A DNA stretch of 52,714 nucleotides from positions 6,569,097 to 6,621,810 of the forward strand of contig NZ_QXHD01000004.1 in assembly GCF_011009555.1 (NCBI RefSeq), in the 5' to 3' direction. The stretch is from Adonisia turfae CCMR0081 (lineage in GTDB: Bacteria; Cyanobacteriota; Cyanobacteriia; Phormidesmidales; Phormidesmidaceae). Both the position numbers and the translations under genes were made by a program. Numbering within the stretch: the stretch's first letter is position 1; the number at the start of each line of letters is the position of its first letter. This document shows, one piece after another, positions 18,250-27,008 of this stretch. The notes beneath the pieces are model-generated. The model searched no databases and had not been told where the DNA came from. It saw only the letters and a list, made by a program, of their open reading frames with translations.

Positions 18250-18475
18250 GCATCCTGTTGCTTATGGTTCAAGAACTTTTTCCTTAATCTATCCAAAATC
18301 TATCCAAATCCAAATTCAGTAACCTAATTCAAAATAGATAACCCTGTAGGGGCAATCATCACCTAGAAATCCTTTGTTAAATTAACTAGATGTAGCGCTA
18401 TAAATCGGCTAATCTTAGAATCCAGACTCTATAGCTAGTGGCTAACCCAAACGCTTCAAGCCACAAGGTCTATAT

Positions 18476-18489
18476 AGTATAATTGTACT
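18476..18489 (+). promoter_or_regulatory. dnaE promoter -10 with candidate LexA-type box
   Basis: TATAAT at 18478-18483 is a perfect -10 hexamer 24 bases before the dnaE ATG; a -35 at the proper distance (TTCAAG at 18455-18460) is weak. The 14-mer AGTATAATTGTACT over the -10 fits the cyanobacterial LexA consensus RGTACNNNDGTWCB in all but one position. LexA binding is an inference from this match only. Confidence 0.4.
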
Positions 18490-18506
18490 AAATACAGGCG
18501 AGCGCT

Positions 18507-21500
18507 ATGTCCTTTGTCGGTCTGCACATCCACAGTGATTACAGCTTGCTCGACGGAGCCAGCCAGCTAGAACCACTGGCGGCCAAAGCTGTCGAAATGG
18601 GGATGCCCGCCATTGCCCTCACCGATCACGGTGTCATGTACGGGGCTATCGAACTGCTAAAAACCTGTAAAAAAGCAGGTATTAAGCCCATCATCGGCAA
18701 CGAGATGTACCTGATTAATGGCGACATCACTAAGCAAGAAAAGCGCCCCCGCTACCACCAGGTCATCCTTGCCAAAAACACCCAGGGCTATAAAAACCTG
18801 GTGAAACTCACCACCAAGTCCCACCTGGACGGTGTCCAAGGTCGCGGTATCTTTTCCCGTCCCTGCATCAATAAAGACCTGCTGGAGCAATATCACGAAG
18901 GTCTGATCGTCACCAGCGCCTGCCTCGGTGGTGAAGTCCCCCAGGCCATTATGCAAAATCGCCTGGATGTCGCCTACCGCGTTGCCAAGTGGTACAAGGA
19001 CCTTTTTGGCGAAGACTACTATCTAGAAATCCAAGACCACGGCTCGCCCGAAGACCGCATTGTAAATGTGGAAATCATCCGTATTGCCCGCGAGCTAGAT
19101 ATCAAAATTATTGCCACTAACGATTCCCACTTTATTTCCTGTGTCGATGTCGAAGCCCACGACGCACTGCTCTGCATCCAAACCGGCAAGCTCGTCACCG
19201 AAGACAAACGACTGCGCTACAGCGGCACCGAGTACCTAAAATCCGCTGATGAAATGCGTCGTCTTTTCCGTGATCATCTACCCCAGGATGTCATCGACGA
19301 AGCCGTAGCCAATACGGTTGAAGTCGCCGAAAAAATCGAAGAATATGACATTCTCGGTAATCCTCAGATTCCGAACTTTCCAGTGCCCGAGGGACATACT
19401 GGCGAAACCTATATGGCCAAGGTTTCCCGCGATGGTTTGCTTGAACGGTTAAACATTACTTCCTACGACGAAGCGCCGCCAGAGTATCAAGCACGCCTGG
19501 AATACGAAATCCAGATGATGCACCAAATGGGTTTTGCTACCTATTTCTTGGTGGTGTGGGACTACATTAAGTTCGCCCGTGATACCAAGATTCCTGTGGG
19601 ACCAGGGCGAGGTTCGGCGGCAGGTTCCCTGGTGGCCTATTGCATGGGCATTACCAATATTGATCCGGTTCACCATGGTCTACTGTTCGAGCGATTCTTA
19701 AACCCTGAACGTAAATCCATGCCTGATGTGGACACCGACTTCTGCATTGAAAAACGGGAGAAGGTGATTGAATACGTGACGGAAAAGTATGGCAAGGACC
19801 ATGTTGCTCAGATCATCACCTTTAACCGCATGACCTCCAAGGCGGTGCTTAAAGATGTGGCCCGTGTGTTGGATATTCCCTACGGCGAGTCCGACAAAAT
19901 GGCCAAGATGATCCCAGTGGCTCGGGGTAAACCCACCAAGCTCAAGGTGATGATCGACCCTGATAAAACGCCCGAGAAAGCGTTTCAGGAAAAGTACGAA
20001 AGTGGTGACTTGGTGCCGGGAACAGCCGTTACCTATCGCCGCTGGCTTGATATGGCCATTACCATTGAAGGTACTAACAAAACCTTTGGTATGCATGCGG
20101 CGGGTGTGGTGATTTCTGCTAAGCCGCTGGATGAACTGGTGCCGCTACAGCGTAATAACGATGGTGCCGTCATCACCCAGTACTACATGGAAGATGTAGA
20201 AGCAGTTGGTCTACTAAAGATGGACTTTTTGGGTCTGCGCAACCTCACCATGATCCAAAAAGCGGTGGACTATGTGGAGCAGACCCGTGGTGAAACCCTC
20301 GATATGGATAAGGTCGCTTACAACGACCCAGAAACTTACAAGCTATTGAGTCGCGGTGAGTTAGGGGGTGTATTCCAGCTTGAGTCCTCGGGCATGCGCC
20401 AGATTGTGCGCGATCTTAAACCTGACGGGTTGGATGATATCTCTTCAGTCCTCGCTCTATATCGACCGGGTCCGCTCGATGCAGGCTTAATTCCGAAGTT
20501 TATCAACCGCAAACACGGTCGTGAGCAGATCGATTATCCCCATGAGCTGATCCAGCCGATTTTAGAAGAGACCTACGGCATCATGATCTTCCAGGAGCAG
20601 ATCATGAAAATTGCCCAGGATATGGCGGGCTATTCCCTTGGGGAAGCAGATCTGCTGCGCCGAGCTATGGGTAAGAAAAAGCAATCGGCAATGGATATGC
20701 ACCGGGGCAAGTTCATTGAAGGGTCGGTGGCCAATGGTGTGCCTAAAAAGACGGTGGAAAACCTTTGGGACCAAATGGTGAACTTTGCCCAGTATTGCTT
20801 TAATAAAAGTCATTCCATGGCCTATGGCTATGTCACCTATCAGACGGCATACCTGAAGGCCAATTATCCGGTCGAATATATGGCAGCACTGCTGACGGCC
20901 ATTAGTGGTGATCAGGATAAGGTGCAGATGCACATTGCTAATTGCGTCAGCATGGGCATTGAGGTGCTGCCGCCGGATGTGAATCGTTCTGGCGTGGATT
21001 TTACGCCGGAAAATAACTGCATTTTGTTTGGGCTGTCGGCAGTGCGAAATGTTGGCTTGGGTGCGATTGAGACGCTGATTCAGAGTCGTGAAGAGGATGG
21101 ACCGTTTAGGTCATTACCGGAATTGTGCGATCGCATCGATCTCCGCGCCGTCAACCGCCGTGCCTTAGAAGCCCTGGTACACTCTGGTGCATTAGATAGC
21201 CTCAACAGCAACCGTCGTCAGCTCAATGCTGACTTAGAATTTGTCGTTGATTGGGCTCAGTCCCGCGCCAAAGATCGCGAAATTGGCCAGGGCAATATCT
21301 TTGACATGATGTTAGGTGGAGGCGAGACAGCCGCAACACCCAATGACAAGACCAATCATGCCGGTGCCTACGAAGCCGCCCCCAAAGCTCCTCCCATGGA
21401 GGATTACGATCCCCAAGAACGCCTGCGCTTAGAAAAAGAGCTGCTCGGCTTTTATATTTCCGATCATCCGCTCAAGTCAGTGCAGCGCCCAGCTCGTATT

Positions 21501-22055
21501 TTGGCTCCCATCAGCTTAGCCGAGCTGGGTGAACAGCCCGAAAAGCTGACCCTTAGCGCCATCGTAATGATTAGTGCCATGAAGCCCATCACCACTAAAA
21601 AAGGTGACAGTATGGCAATTCTTCAGATCGAAGATTTAAGTGGTCAAGCTGAAGCTGTCGTTTTCCCGCGGACCTATGCCCGCATTGGCATGCATATTAA
21701 GGCCGATGCGCGATTAATGATTTGGGGTAAGGTCGATCGACGTGACGATCAGGTGCAGATGATTGTTGATGATGCTGAACCCATTGAAGATGTGCGCTTA
21801 GTGACGGTTGAGCTGCCTCCATCGATTGCCGGAGACATCGTGCAGCAAAATCGCCTCCGTAATGTCATTCAAAACCAGCAAGGGGAAGATAAAAGCGCAG
21901 CTAAAATTCCCGTTGTCGCTATGATCACCCACCAAGGACATCGCCAGGTGGTGCGTCTTGGAGCTCAGTTCCGTGTCAAAGATCCAGACGAAGCCGTATT
22001 AGCCCTGAATGCGGCTGACTTCAAGGCTAAAGCAGCTCCCTTGGTAAGTGCGTAG
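18507..22055 (+). CDS. dnaE: DNA polymerase III alpha subunit, uninterrupted
   Basis: This is the replicative polymerase. The 1182-residue product has a PHP domain at the N-terminus (HIHSDYSLLDG at 7-17), the polymerase core with PDVDTDF at about 406-412 supplying catalytic Asp residues, GPGRGSAAGSLVAYC, a helix-hairpin-helix part, and an OB-fold near 1010-1075. It is one continuous gene with no intein. In many cyanobacteria dnaE is split in two by a trans-splicing intein at the Tyr-Cys junction; here FAQYCFNKSHS is intact with Cys at residue 764. A -10 hexamer lies at 18478-18483 and a terminator at 22145-22178. Confidence 0.98.
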   Translation: MSFVGLHIHSDYSLLDGASQLEPLAAKAVEMGMPAIALTDHGVMYGAIELLKTCKKAGIKPIIGNEMYLINGDITKQEKRPRYHQVILAKNTQGYKNLVKLTTKSHLDGVQGRGIFSRPCINKDLLEQYHEGLIVTSACLGGEVPQAIMQNRLDVAYRVAKWYKDLFGEDYYLEIQDHGSPEDRIVNVEIIRIARELDIKIIATNDSHFISCVDVEAHDALLCIQTGKLVTEDKRLRYSGTEYLKSADEMRRLFRDHLPQDVIDEAVANTVEVAEKIEEYDILGNPQIPNFPVPEGHTGETYMAKVSRDGLLERLNITSYDEAPPEYQARLEYEIQMMHQMGFATYFLVVWDYIKFARDTKIPVGPGRGSAAGSLVAYCMGITNIDPVHHGLLFERFLNPERKSMPDVDTDFCIEKREKVIEYVTEKYGKDHVAQIITFNRMTSKAVLKDVARVLDIPYGESDKMAKMIPVARGKPTKLKVMIDPDKTPEKAFQEKYESGDLVPGTAVTYRRWLDMAITIEGTNKTFGMHAAGVVISAKPLDELVPLQRNNDGAVITQYYMEDVEAVGLLKMDFLGLRNLTMIQKAVDYVEQTRGETLDMDKVAYNDPETYKLLSRGELGGVFQLESSGMRQIVRDLKPDGLDDISSVLALYRPGPLDAGLIPKFINRKHGREQIDYPHELIQPILEETYGIMIFQEQIMKIAQDMAGYSLGEADLLRRAMGKKKQSAMDMHRGKFIEGSVANGVPKKTVENLWDQMVNFAQYCFNKSHSMAYGYVTYQTAYLKANYPVEYMAALLTAISGDQDKVQMHIANCVSMGIEVLPPDVNRSGVDFTPENNCILFGLSAVRNVGLGAIETLIQSREEDGPFRSLPELCDRIDLRAVNRRALEALVHSGALDSLNSNRRQLNADLEFVVDWAQSRAKDREIGQGNIFDMMLGGGETAATPNDKTNHAGAYEAAPKAPPMEDYDPQERLRLEKELLGFYISDHPLKSVQRPARILAPISLAELGEQPEKLTLSAIVMISAMKPITTKKGDSMAILQIEDLSGQAEAVVFPRTYARIGMHIKADARLMIWGKVDRRDDQVQMIVDDAEPIEDVRLVTVELPPSIAGDIVQQNRLRNVIQNQQGEDKSAAKIPVVAMITHQGHRQVVRLGAQFRVKDPDEAVLALNAADFKAKAAPLVSA

Positions 22056-22144
22056 CAGATCAATACTGTTTTAGTAAGATGACCTGGAATCTAGCCCCCT
22101 TTTCTTGAAGTCAGTTCCAACTGGAGGGGAGACGTTAACCCCTT

Positions 22145-22178
22145 AGCCTTCACTATTTATCGTGAAGGCTTAATTTTT
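22145..22178 (+). terminator. Terminator of dnaE
   Basis: AGCCTTCAC at 22145-22153 pairs with GTGAAGGCT at 22162-22170 (9-bp stem, 8-base loop), followed by TAATTTTT. It lies 90 bases after the dnaE stop codon. Confidence 0.8.
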
Positions 22179-22256
22179 ATCAATGACGCGTATAGATAAT
22201 TGGACTATACGGCACACTGACCCAAGAGGGTTTTGCTATGGGGTAGGACTTTATTT

Positions 22257-23018
22257 ATGGAACTAGATTACAAAGTCGCATTACGATGCGCCCATCTATC
22301 GAATGAAGTCTACAGAGATTTCAACGAACGGCTCCGATTTAGTATGCGCCCTAATCTGATGCCAACGTTGTTTGATATCGAGCGTACTGATACACAGGTT
22401 GCCTTACTAGAAGATCCCGAGACCCAATGCGGATACGTTATTTTCCGTGGTAGCGATGCTGATCGCGACTGGCTTACCAATTTGGATTTTGCCCGCTGGT
22501 CTGCCGTGACGGGGGCCGTCATAGATAACAAACAACTGGACTATCCTGCTGTCTATGGCACCTCCCAGTCTGGAGTGAAAATGCATTCAGGATTTACTAA
22601 GGCCTATCTTGCCGCCAGGTCTGAAATCCAGTCCGTTGTACATCAAAGTGAGATGACTCGCTGGTTGGTAACTGGCCATAGTTTGGGAGGCGCTTTAGCT
22701 AAGTTGTGTGCTGTAGATTTGCAATACAACTTTTCCCCTGATATATCGGTAGAAGTCTATACCTTTGGGGCTCCGCGTGTGGGTAATAAAGCATTTGCTG
22801 AATCCTATAATCGCCGGGTTCCCAATACCTGGCGTTTTGTCAATGGTAATGATGTTGTCAGTGGGTTACCCCGCCGCTGGCAGCGCTATCGCCATGTCGA
22901 TGAACGGATCAGATTCAACGTTATGTTCAGCTGGCGCATTATCTCAGGCAGTTTGCAAGATCACCGTATCGACCGTTATATAGCTGCACTTGAAAAACGA
23001 GCAGATCAAGAAAAATAG
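22257..23018 (+). CDS. Lipase family protein (alpha/beta hydrolase, class 3)
   Basis: A 253-residue alpha/beta hydrolase of the class 3 lipase family. The nucleophile elbow TGHSLGGAL puts the catalytic Ser at residue 142, and DVVSGLPRR and YRHVDE supply the likely Asp 199 and His 213, the normal order. The oxyanion-side motif FRGSD is at about 63-67. I chose the ATG at 22257, which has GGTAGGA 8 bases upstream, over the TTG at 22233. There is no signal peptide, so it probably acts in the cytoplasm on membrane or storage lipids. It is followed by the metallopeptidase gene after 137 bases. Confidence 0.88.
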   Translation: MELDYKVALRCAHLSNEVYRDFNERLRFSMRPNLMPTLFDIERTDTQVALLEDPETQCGYVIFRGSDADRDWLTNLDFARWSAVTGAVIDNKQLDYPAVYGTSQSGVKMHSGFTKAYLAARSEIQSVVHQSEMTRWLVTGHSLGGALAKLCAVDLQYNFSPDISVEVYTFGAPRVGNKAFAESYNRRVPNTWRFVNGNDVVSGLPRRWQRYRHVDERIRFNVMFSWRIISGSLQDHRIDRYIAALEKRADQEK

Positions 23019-23155
23019 CTACTTTAGCTGAATGCTAAGAGATCCCTTGGTTTGATTGGTCGGTGCAAATAGCGATGCTATATTCCGTGTAAGTACCAAC
23101 TGTGTGCTTTAAGTTCTGAATATCAAATCTTTGACAACTTATCTAAGGGGCAGCC

Positions 23156-24001
23156 ATGAAAAAGACGGGGCGGCGCAGTAGCAATATCGATGATCGTCGT
23201 GGTGCTACAAGTTCTCTGGTTGTCGGTGGTGGTGGTTTAGGGGCTCTGGTGTTGGCTGCCGTCGTGACCCTTGTGACTGGCGATCCAGGCCCTGTTTTAG
23301 ATCAAGTTGCTCAAACCCAAGCTCCAACGCAACAATCTTCAACCTCTCTCGCTGAAGATCAGTTAGCGGATTTCACATCCGTGGTCCTAGCTGATACTGA
23401 AGATACGTGGAATCAAATTTTCCAAGAACAGATTGGTCAAGATTATCCGGAGCCTACGTTGGTTCTCTATTCTGGATCTACTCAGTCTGCCTGTGGTTTA
23501 GGTCAAGCAGCTATGGGGCCATTTTACTGTCCGGCTGATCAGCAGGTCTACATCGATCTAAGCTTTTACAACGATTTGAAGAGCCGTCACCAGGCCCCTG
23601 GTGATTTTGCCCAGGCTTATGTGATAGCCCATGAAGTTGGGCATCATGTGCAGAATGTTCTGGGCATTTCTAGTCAGGTACGACAACTGCAAAGCCGTGC
23701 CAATAAAGCTGAAGCTAACCAACTATCAGTCCGTTTAGAGCTTCAGGCCGATTGCTTCGCGGGGGTATGGGCCAACCGTGCTGATCGAGCCCGCGATATT
23801 TTAGAGAGCGGTGATATTGAAGAAGCGCTGAATGCGGCTAGTCAAATTGGAGACGATCGTTTGCAGCAGCAGTCCCAAGGCTTTGTAGTGCCTGAGTCCT
23901 TTACCCACGGTAGTTCTGCACAACGTGTACGCTGGTTTAAGCAAGGTTTGGCAACGGGGGATATCGAGCAGTGCAACACGTTTGTGACCAATCAAATTTG
24001 A
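23156..24001 (+). CDS. Neutral zinc metallopeptidase (YpfJ/KPN_02809-like)
   Basis: The 281-residue protein has a basic N-terminus, one hydrophobic anchor (about 19-41) and an extracytoplasmic peptidase domain. The zinc motif HEVGHH is at 159-164, and ELQADCFAGVWA follows with the third metal ligand in the usual place. Two Cys pairs (ACGLGQA and FYCPAD) could be disulfide-bonded. These are all features of the YpfJ-type family, whose substrate is not known. The gene has AAGGGG before its ATG and a strong palindromic terminator beyond the stop codon. Confidence 0.9.
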   Translation: MKKTGRRSSNIDDRRGATSSLVVGGGGLGALVLAAVVTLVTGDPGPVLDQVAQTQAPTQQSSTSLAEDQLADFTSVVLADTEDTWNQIFQEQIGQDYPEPTLVLYSGSTQSACGLGQAAMGPFYCPADQQVYIDLSFYNDLKSRHQAPGDFAQAYVIAHEVGHHVQNVLGISSQVRQLQSRANKAEANQLSVRLELQADCFAGVWANRADRARDILESGDIEEALNAASQIGDDRLQQQSQGFVVPESFTHGSSAQRVRWFKQGLATGDIEQCNTFVTNQI

Positions 24002-24042
24002 TAACGCTCTCCCGCTAAACTTACCAAAATCAACCTGGACTT

Positions 24043-24096
24043 AACATAGGTTCCGTATATATACGGAACCTATGTTTGCTATTTTTGGTTTTTTGC
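24043..24096 (+). terminator. 34-base perfect palindrome with T-tract
   Basis: AACATAGGTTCCGTATA at 24043-24059 is followed immediately by its exact reverse complement to 24076. In RNA this gives a stem of about 15 bp with a tiny loop. TGCTATTTTTGGTTTTTT follows. It lies 42 bases past the metallopeptidase stop and acts as its terminator. Confidence 0.8.
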
Positions 24097-24231
24097 TTGA
24101 ATGGGGCTACGTATAAACCCGTAGGTGTTATCTAAATTTAAAGCTCTAAAAAAGATCTCAGCATTACTGAGGTGACTCAAATCTCCGTGAAGTTATTAAT
24201 GTGAACGTAGTATTTGATACCTTTATCTGTA

Positions 24232-25110
24232 ATGGCTAATGTCAAATCTTTAGCTGCGATCGCAACCACTGTTGTGCTATCCATTGCTTCTACAATTTTG
24301 CCTGCTCAGGCAGAGGTACGAGTCCTCGACTTTGAGGCCGATGCGTCCGGTAATGCCCTAAGTGGCGGTACTCAAGTTCATAATCAATGGGCCGACTGGG
24401 GGCTAAGCATCATTGGCAAAAACTATAAAACCGGCCATAACAACGCCCCTCTGTTGCTCTATGACACAAGTCAATCAGGTGCCGATAACGATCTACGCAC
24501 TGGCGCGACCTGGGGTACTTCAAATCAAGGCAATGCCCTGATCATTCAGGAATACAACAACGGTAGTTATAACTTACATACACCTGATGATGAAGCTAAA
24601 GGTGGCCACATCTGGTTTGATTTTGACCAAACAGTTGGATTTAAACAGTTTTCACTCCTTGATATCGACGATAACTTTGGGACGAAGTCCGGAACTCAGG
24701 TTCGTGTGATTGGTAAAGATGCTGACAATAATACGATTCTCAATATTAATGTTGACAATCTAATTAAGCGGTTTGCCAATACCTATAGCGATCCAGACCA
24801 CTCCAAAAGTCAAGGCAAATCCCTCACCCATGCCTACAAAAATGGTTTAGATGAGTATGTTGACGTCACCATCACTCAGGTGGGCAATAAGCGTGACGAC
24901 AACTCTATGTTCCAGTTTGATTTCGAAGAAACTGAATTGCAGCGAGTCCAGTTTCGCTACAGCGACGTGAGTGGTGCGATCTCAGGGCTACAGTGGGACG
25001 ATCTCTCATCTGAGGAACCACCCCAGCTCCCTGAACCCTCAGTCACCATTGGTTTAACGATGATGGGCTTTATAGGGGCTCGAAAGCTCCTTCAAGGACG
25101 CTTGCAATAA
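24232..25110 (+). CDS. Secreted protein with a PEP-CTERM-like sorting tail
   Basis: The product is 292 residues from the ATG at 24232 (MANVKSLAAI); an upstream start at 24214 adds six residues. A signal peptide with a predicted cut after residue 27 (PAQA, then EVRV) leads into a beta-rich region with LDFEADASGN and GTQVHNQWADWGLSI, a pattern common in cyanobacterial secreted proteins with calcium-like sites. The C-terminus shows LPEPS near residue 266, a hydrophobic stretch and a basic end (ARKLLQGRLQ), the tripartite PEP-CTERM layout. Processing would need an exosortase elsewhere. It is convergent with the adh gene, only 2 bases apart. Confidence 0.8.
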   Translation: MANVKSLAAIATTVVLSIASTILPAQAEVRVLDFEADASGNALSGGTQVHNQWADWGLSIIGKNYKTGHNNAPLLLYDTSQSGADNDLRTGATWGTSNQGNALIIQEYNNGSYNLHTPDDEAKGGHIWFDFDQTVGFKQFSLLDIDDNFGTKSGTQVRVIGKDADNNTILNINVDNLIKRFANTYSDPDHSKSQGKSLTHAYKNGLDEYVDVTITQVGNKRDDNSMFQFDFEETELQRVQFRYSDVSGAISGLQWDDLSSEEPPQLPEPSVTIGLTMMGFIGARKLLQGRLQ

Positions 25111-25112
25111 TG

Positions 25113-26225
25113 CTAGTCAAACGTCACAACACTACGAATTGATGTGCCTTCATGCATCACATCAAAGGCGTCATTGATCTTCTCTAATGGAAAAGTGTGG
25201 GTGATCAGATCATCAATATTGATCTTGCCATTCATATACCAGTCCACAATTTTAGGCACATCGGTGCGACCTTTTGCCCCCCCAAAAGCTGTACCTTTCC
25301 AAACTCGACCTGTAACCAGTTGAAATGGACGCGTCGAAATTTCTTGCCCTGATGCAGCGACACCGATGATGATGCTTTCACCCCAGCCTTTATGGCAGCA
25401 CTCCAATGCCTGACGCATCACATTAACATTGCCAATACACTCAAAGGTGTAGTCGGCCCCACCTTTGGTCAAGTCCACTAAGTAGGGCACCAGATCCCCC
25501 TCAACTTCCTTGGGGTTCACAAAGTGGGTCATGCCAAACTTTTCTGCTAGAGCTTTTTTCCCAGGGTTAAGATCTACACCTATAATCATGTCTGCCCCAA
25601 CCAAGCGACAGCCTTGGATTACATTTAATCCAATCCCTCCTAATCCAAAGACAATCACATTTGATCCAGGCTCCACCTTAGCTGTATTAATCACAGCGCC
25701 GATGCCTGTAGTCACCCCACAACCGACATAACACACCTTATCGAAGGGTGCATCTTCTCGAATTTTAGCCAGGGCAATTTCAGGGACAACCGTGTAGTTA
25801 GCAAAGGTTGAGGTACCCATGTAGTGATAAATAGGCTCCTTGCTCAAATGAAAGCGACTAGTGCCATCGGGCATTAATCCACGACCTTGAGTGCTACGGA
25901 TGGCCTGACAAAGGTTGGTTTTGCCGCTTAAACAGTACTCACAGGTACGACACTCGGGGACATATAAAGGGATGACATGATCGCCAGGTTTCAGGCTTTT
26001 TACACCCTCTCCCACTTCCACAACCACGCCAGCACCTTCATGCCCCAAAATAGCTGGGAATAAACCTTCAGGATCTTTGCCTGAAAGAGTATAAGCATCG
26101 GTATGACAAACACCAGTAGCCTTAATCTCAACCAGCACCTCACCTGACCTAGGGCCATCTAAGGTTAGTGTTTCTATCGTTAGGGGTTGTCCAGCCTGAT
26201 GAGCAACAGCTGCTCTCACGTCCAT
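25113..26225 (-). CDS. frmA: S-(hydroxymethyl)glutathione dehydrogenase / class III alcohol dehydrogenase
   Basis: This zinc enzyme oxidises S-hydroxymethylglutathione (from formaldehyde) with NAD and also reduces S-nitrosoglutathione. At 370 residues it has the normal length. Catalytic zinc ligands are visible at Cys40 and His62, and structural zinc ligands at Cys92, Cys95, Cys98 and Cys106. The coenzyme-binding fold contains GLGGIGLNVIQG. The class III hallmarks TGVCHTDAYTLSG and STQGRGLMPDG are present. It is single, convergent with the PEP-CTERM-like gene. Confidence 0.95.
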   Translation of the reverse strand: MDVRAAVAHQAGQPLTIETLTLDGPRSGEVLVEIKATGVCHTDAYTLSGKDPEGLFPAILGHEGAGVVVEVGEGVKSLKPGDHVIPLYVPECRTCEYCLSGKTNLCQAIRSTQGRGLMPDGTSRFHLSKEPIYHYMGTSTFANYTVVPEIALAKIREDAPFDKVCYVGCGVTTGIGAVINTAKVEPGSNVIVFGLGGIGLNVIQGCRLVGADMIIGVDLNPGKKALAEKFGMTHFVNPKEVEGDLVPYLVDLTKGGADYTFECIGNVNVMRQALECCHKGWGESIIIGVAASGQEISTRPFQLVTGRVWKGTAFGGAKGRTDVPKIVDWYMNGKINIDDLITHTFPLEKINDAFDVMHEGTSIRSVVTFD

Positions 26226-26342
26226 AAACCATACCTCTGCACAATTCCTCCTCAGAGTAGGGGACGTGGTTGACGATTTATCAACCTGTTATTCAACTGT
26301 AAAGAAACGCCACGAGAATTTATTCAGTGGATTTTAATAGCC

Positions 26343-27008
26343 CTAATCAACCCAACCAATGTCATCGTCGGAGAGCATACTATTATGTTCGCCACGCTGG
26401 ATGGCATATTCTGGAATTGCTTTGTAACTACTGGGGCGATTTCTCAAACTCAAAGTATGACGGTTGACCGCTAAATCGGCACCGTGAATGATTTTCGTCG
26501 GAGTATCCTCTTGTTGAGCCGCTTCCTCTTGTTGAGCCGTAATTTTTCGGATTGTTTCTTTGGCCGTTTCCAGCTCTTCAGTAACTTTTGTTAGTTCTTC
26601 CGATTTATCTGCTGCAACTTTTTGTGAGGTTTCTAACTCATCCTTAAGTTCGAATATACGAGTTTGGTGAGTCTTGATATCGTCTTGTAGCCCAGAGATT
26701 TGTTCCTGAGCTTGTTTGAGAGAAGTTTTTAAGTCGGCGATTTGCTTTTTCAGATCAGCTGTGTTGGTGGCTTCGGTCGTGGTCTGTTTGGTCGTGGCCT
26801 TTTTCGCAGTCGTCTGTTTTGAAGCTGTTGATGTTTTATTGGTCCGTTTTCTAGTCCGACTTGTACCAGAGGCCGTTTCGGCAGTTCCTCCGTTACCTGC
26901 TTTAGAGGACTGACTATCCTGAGTGGGAGTGGGTGCTGGAGTTTGTTCAGCATCGTTGGATTTCTCGACTTCTTCTTTTAGTAAGTCGGCAATGCGTTTT
27001 TTAGTCAT
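26343..27008 (-). CDS. mcdB: Probable McdB-like carboxysome-positioning partner
   Basis: A 221-residue, highly charged protein. It has a short basic N-terminal motif (MTKKRIADLLKEE), a disordered Thr/Lys/Ala-rich part to about 83, a coiled coil of about 84-165 (Glu, Lys and Gln rich), and a conserved-looking tail ending in DDDIGWVD, with Trp219 third from the end. That layout, with a near-terminal Trp and a coiled coil, agrees with type 2 McdB proteins. Its start overlaps the stop of the ParA-type gene by 4 bases, the organisation of McdA-McdB. A generic ParA partner is the alternative. Confidence 0.7.
   Translation of the reverse strand: MTKKRIADLLKEEVEKSNDAEQTPAPTPTQDSQSSKAGNGGTAETASGTSRTRKRTNKTSTASKQTTAKKATTKQTTTEATNTADLKKQIADLKTSLKQAQEQISGLQDDIKTHQTRIFELKDELETSQKVAADKSEELTKVTEELETAKETIRKITAQQEEAAQQEDTPTKIIHGADLAVNRHTLSLRNRPSSYKAIPEYAIQRGEHNSMLSDDDIGWVD

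Noticed and set aside
18285..18312. Direct repeat of ATCTATCCAAA between the glucosidase and dnaE genes
   Set aside because: Two short copies only, with no structure or spacing that suggests an operator.
20796..20798. Split-intein position in dnaE
   Set aside because: The Cys codon is directly preceded by the Tyr codon of the same frame; no intein sequence or stop is present.
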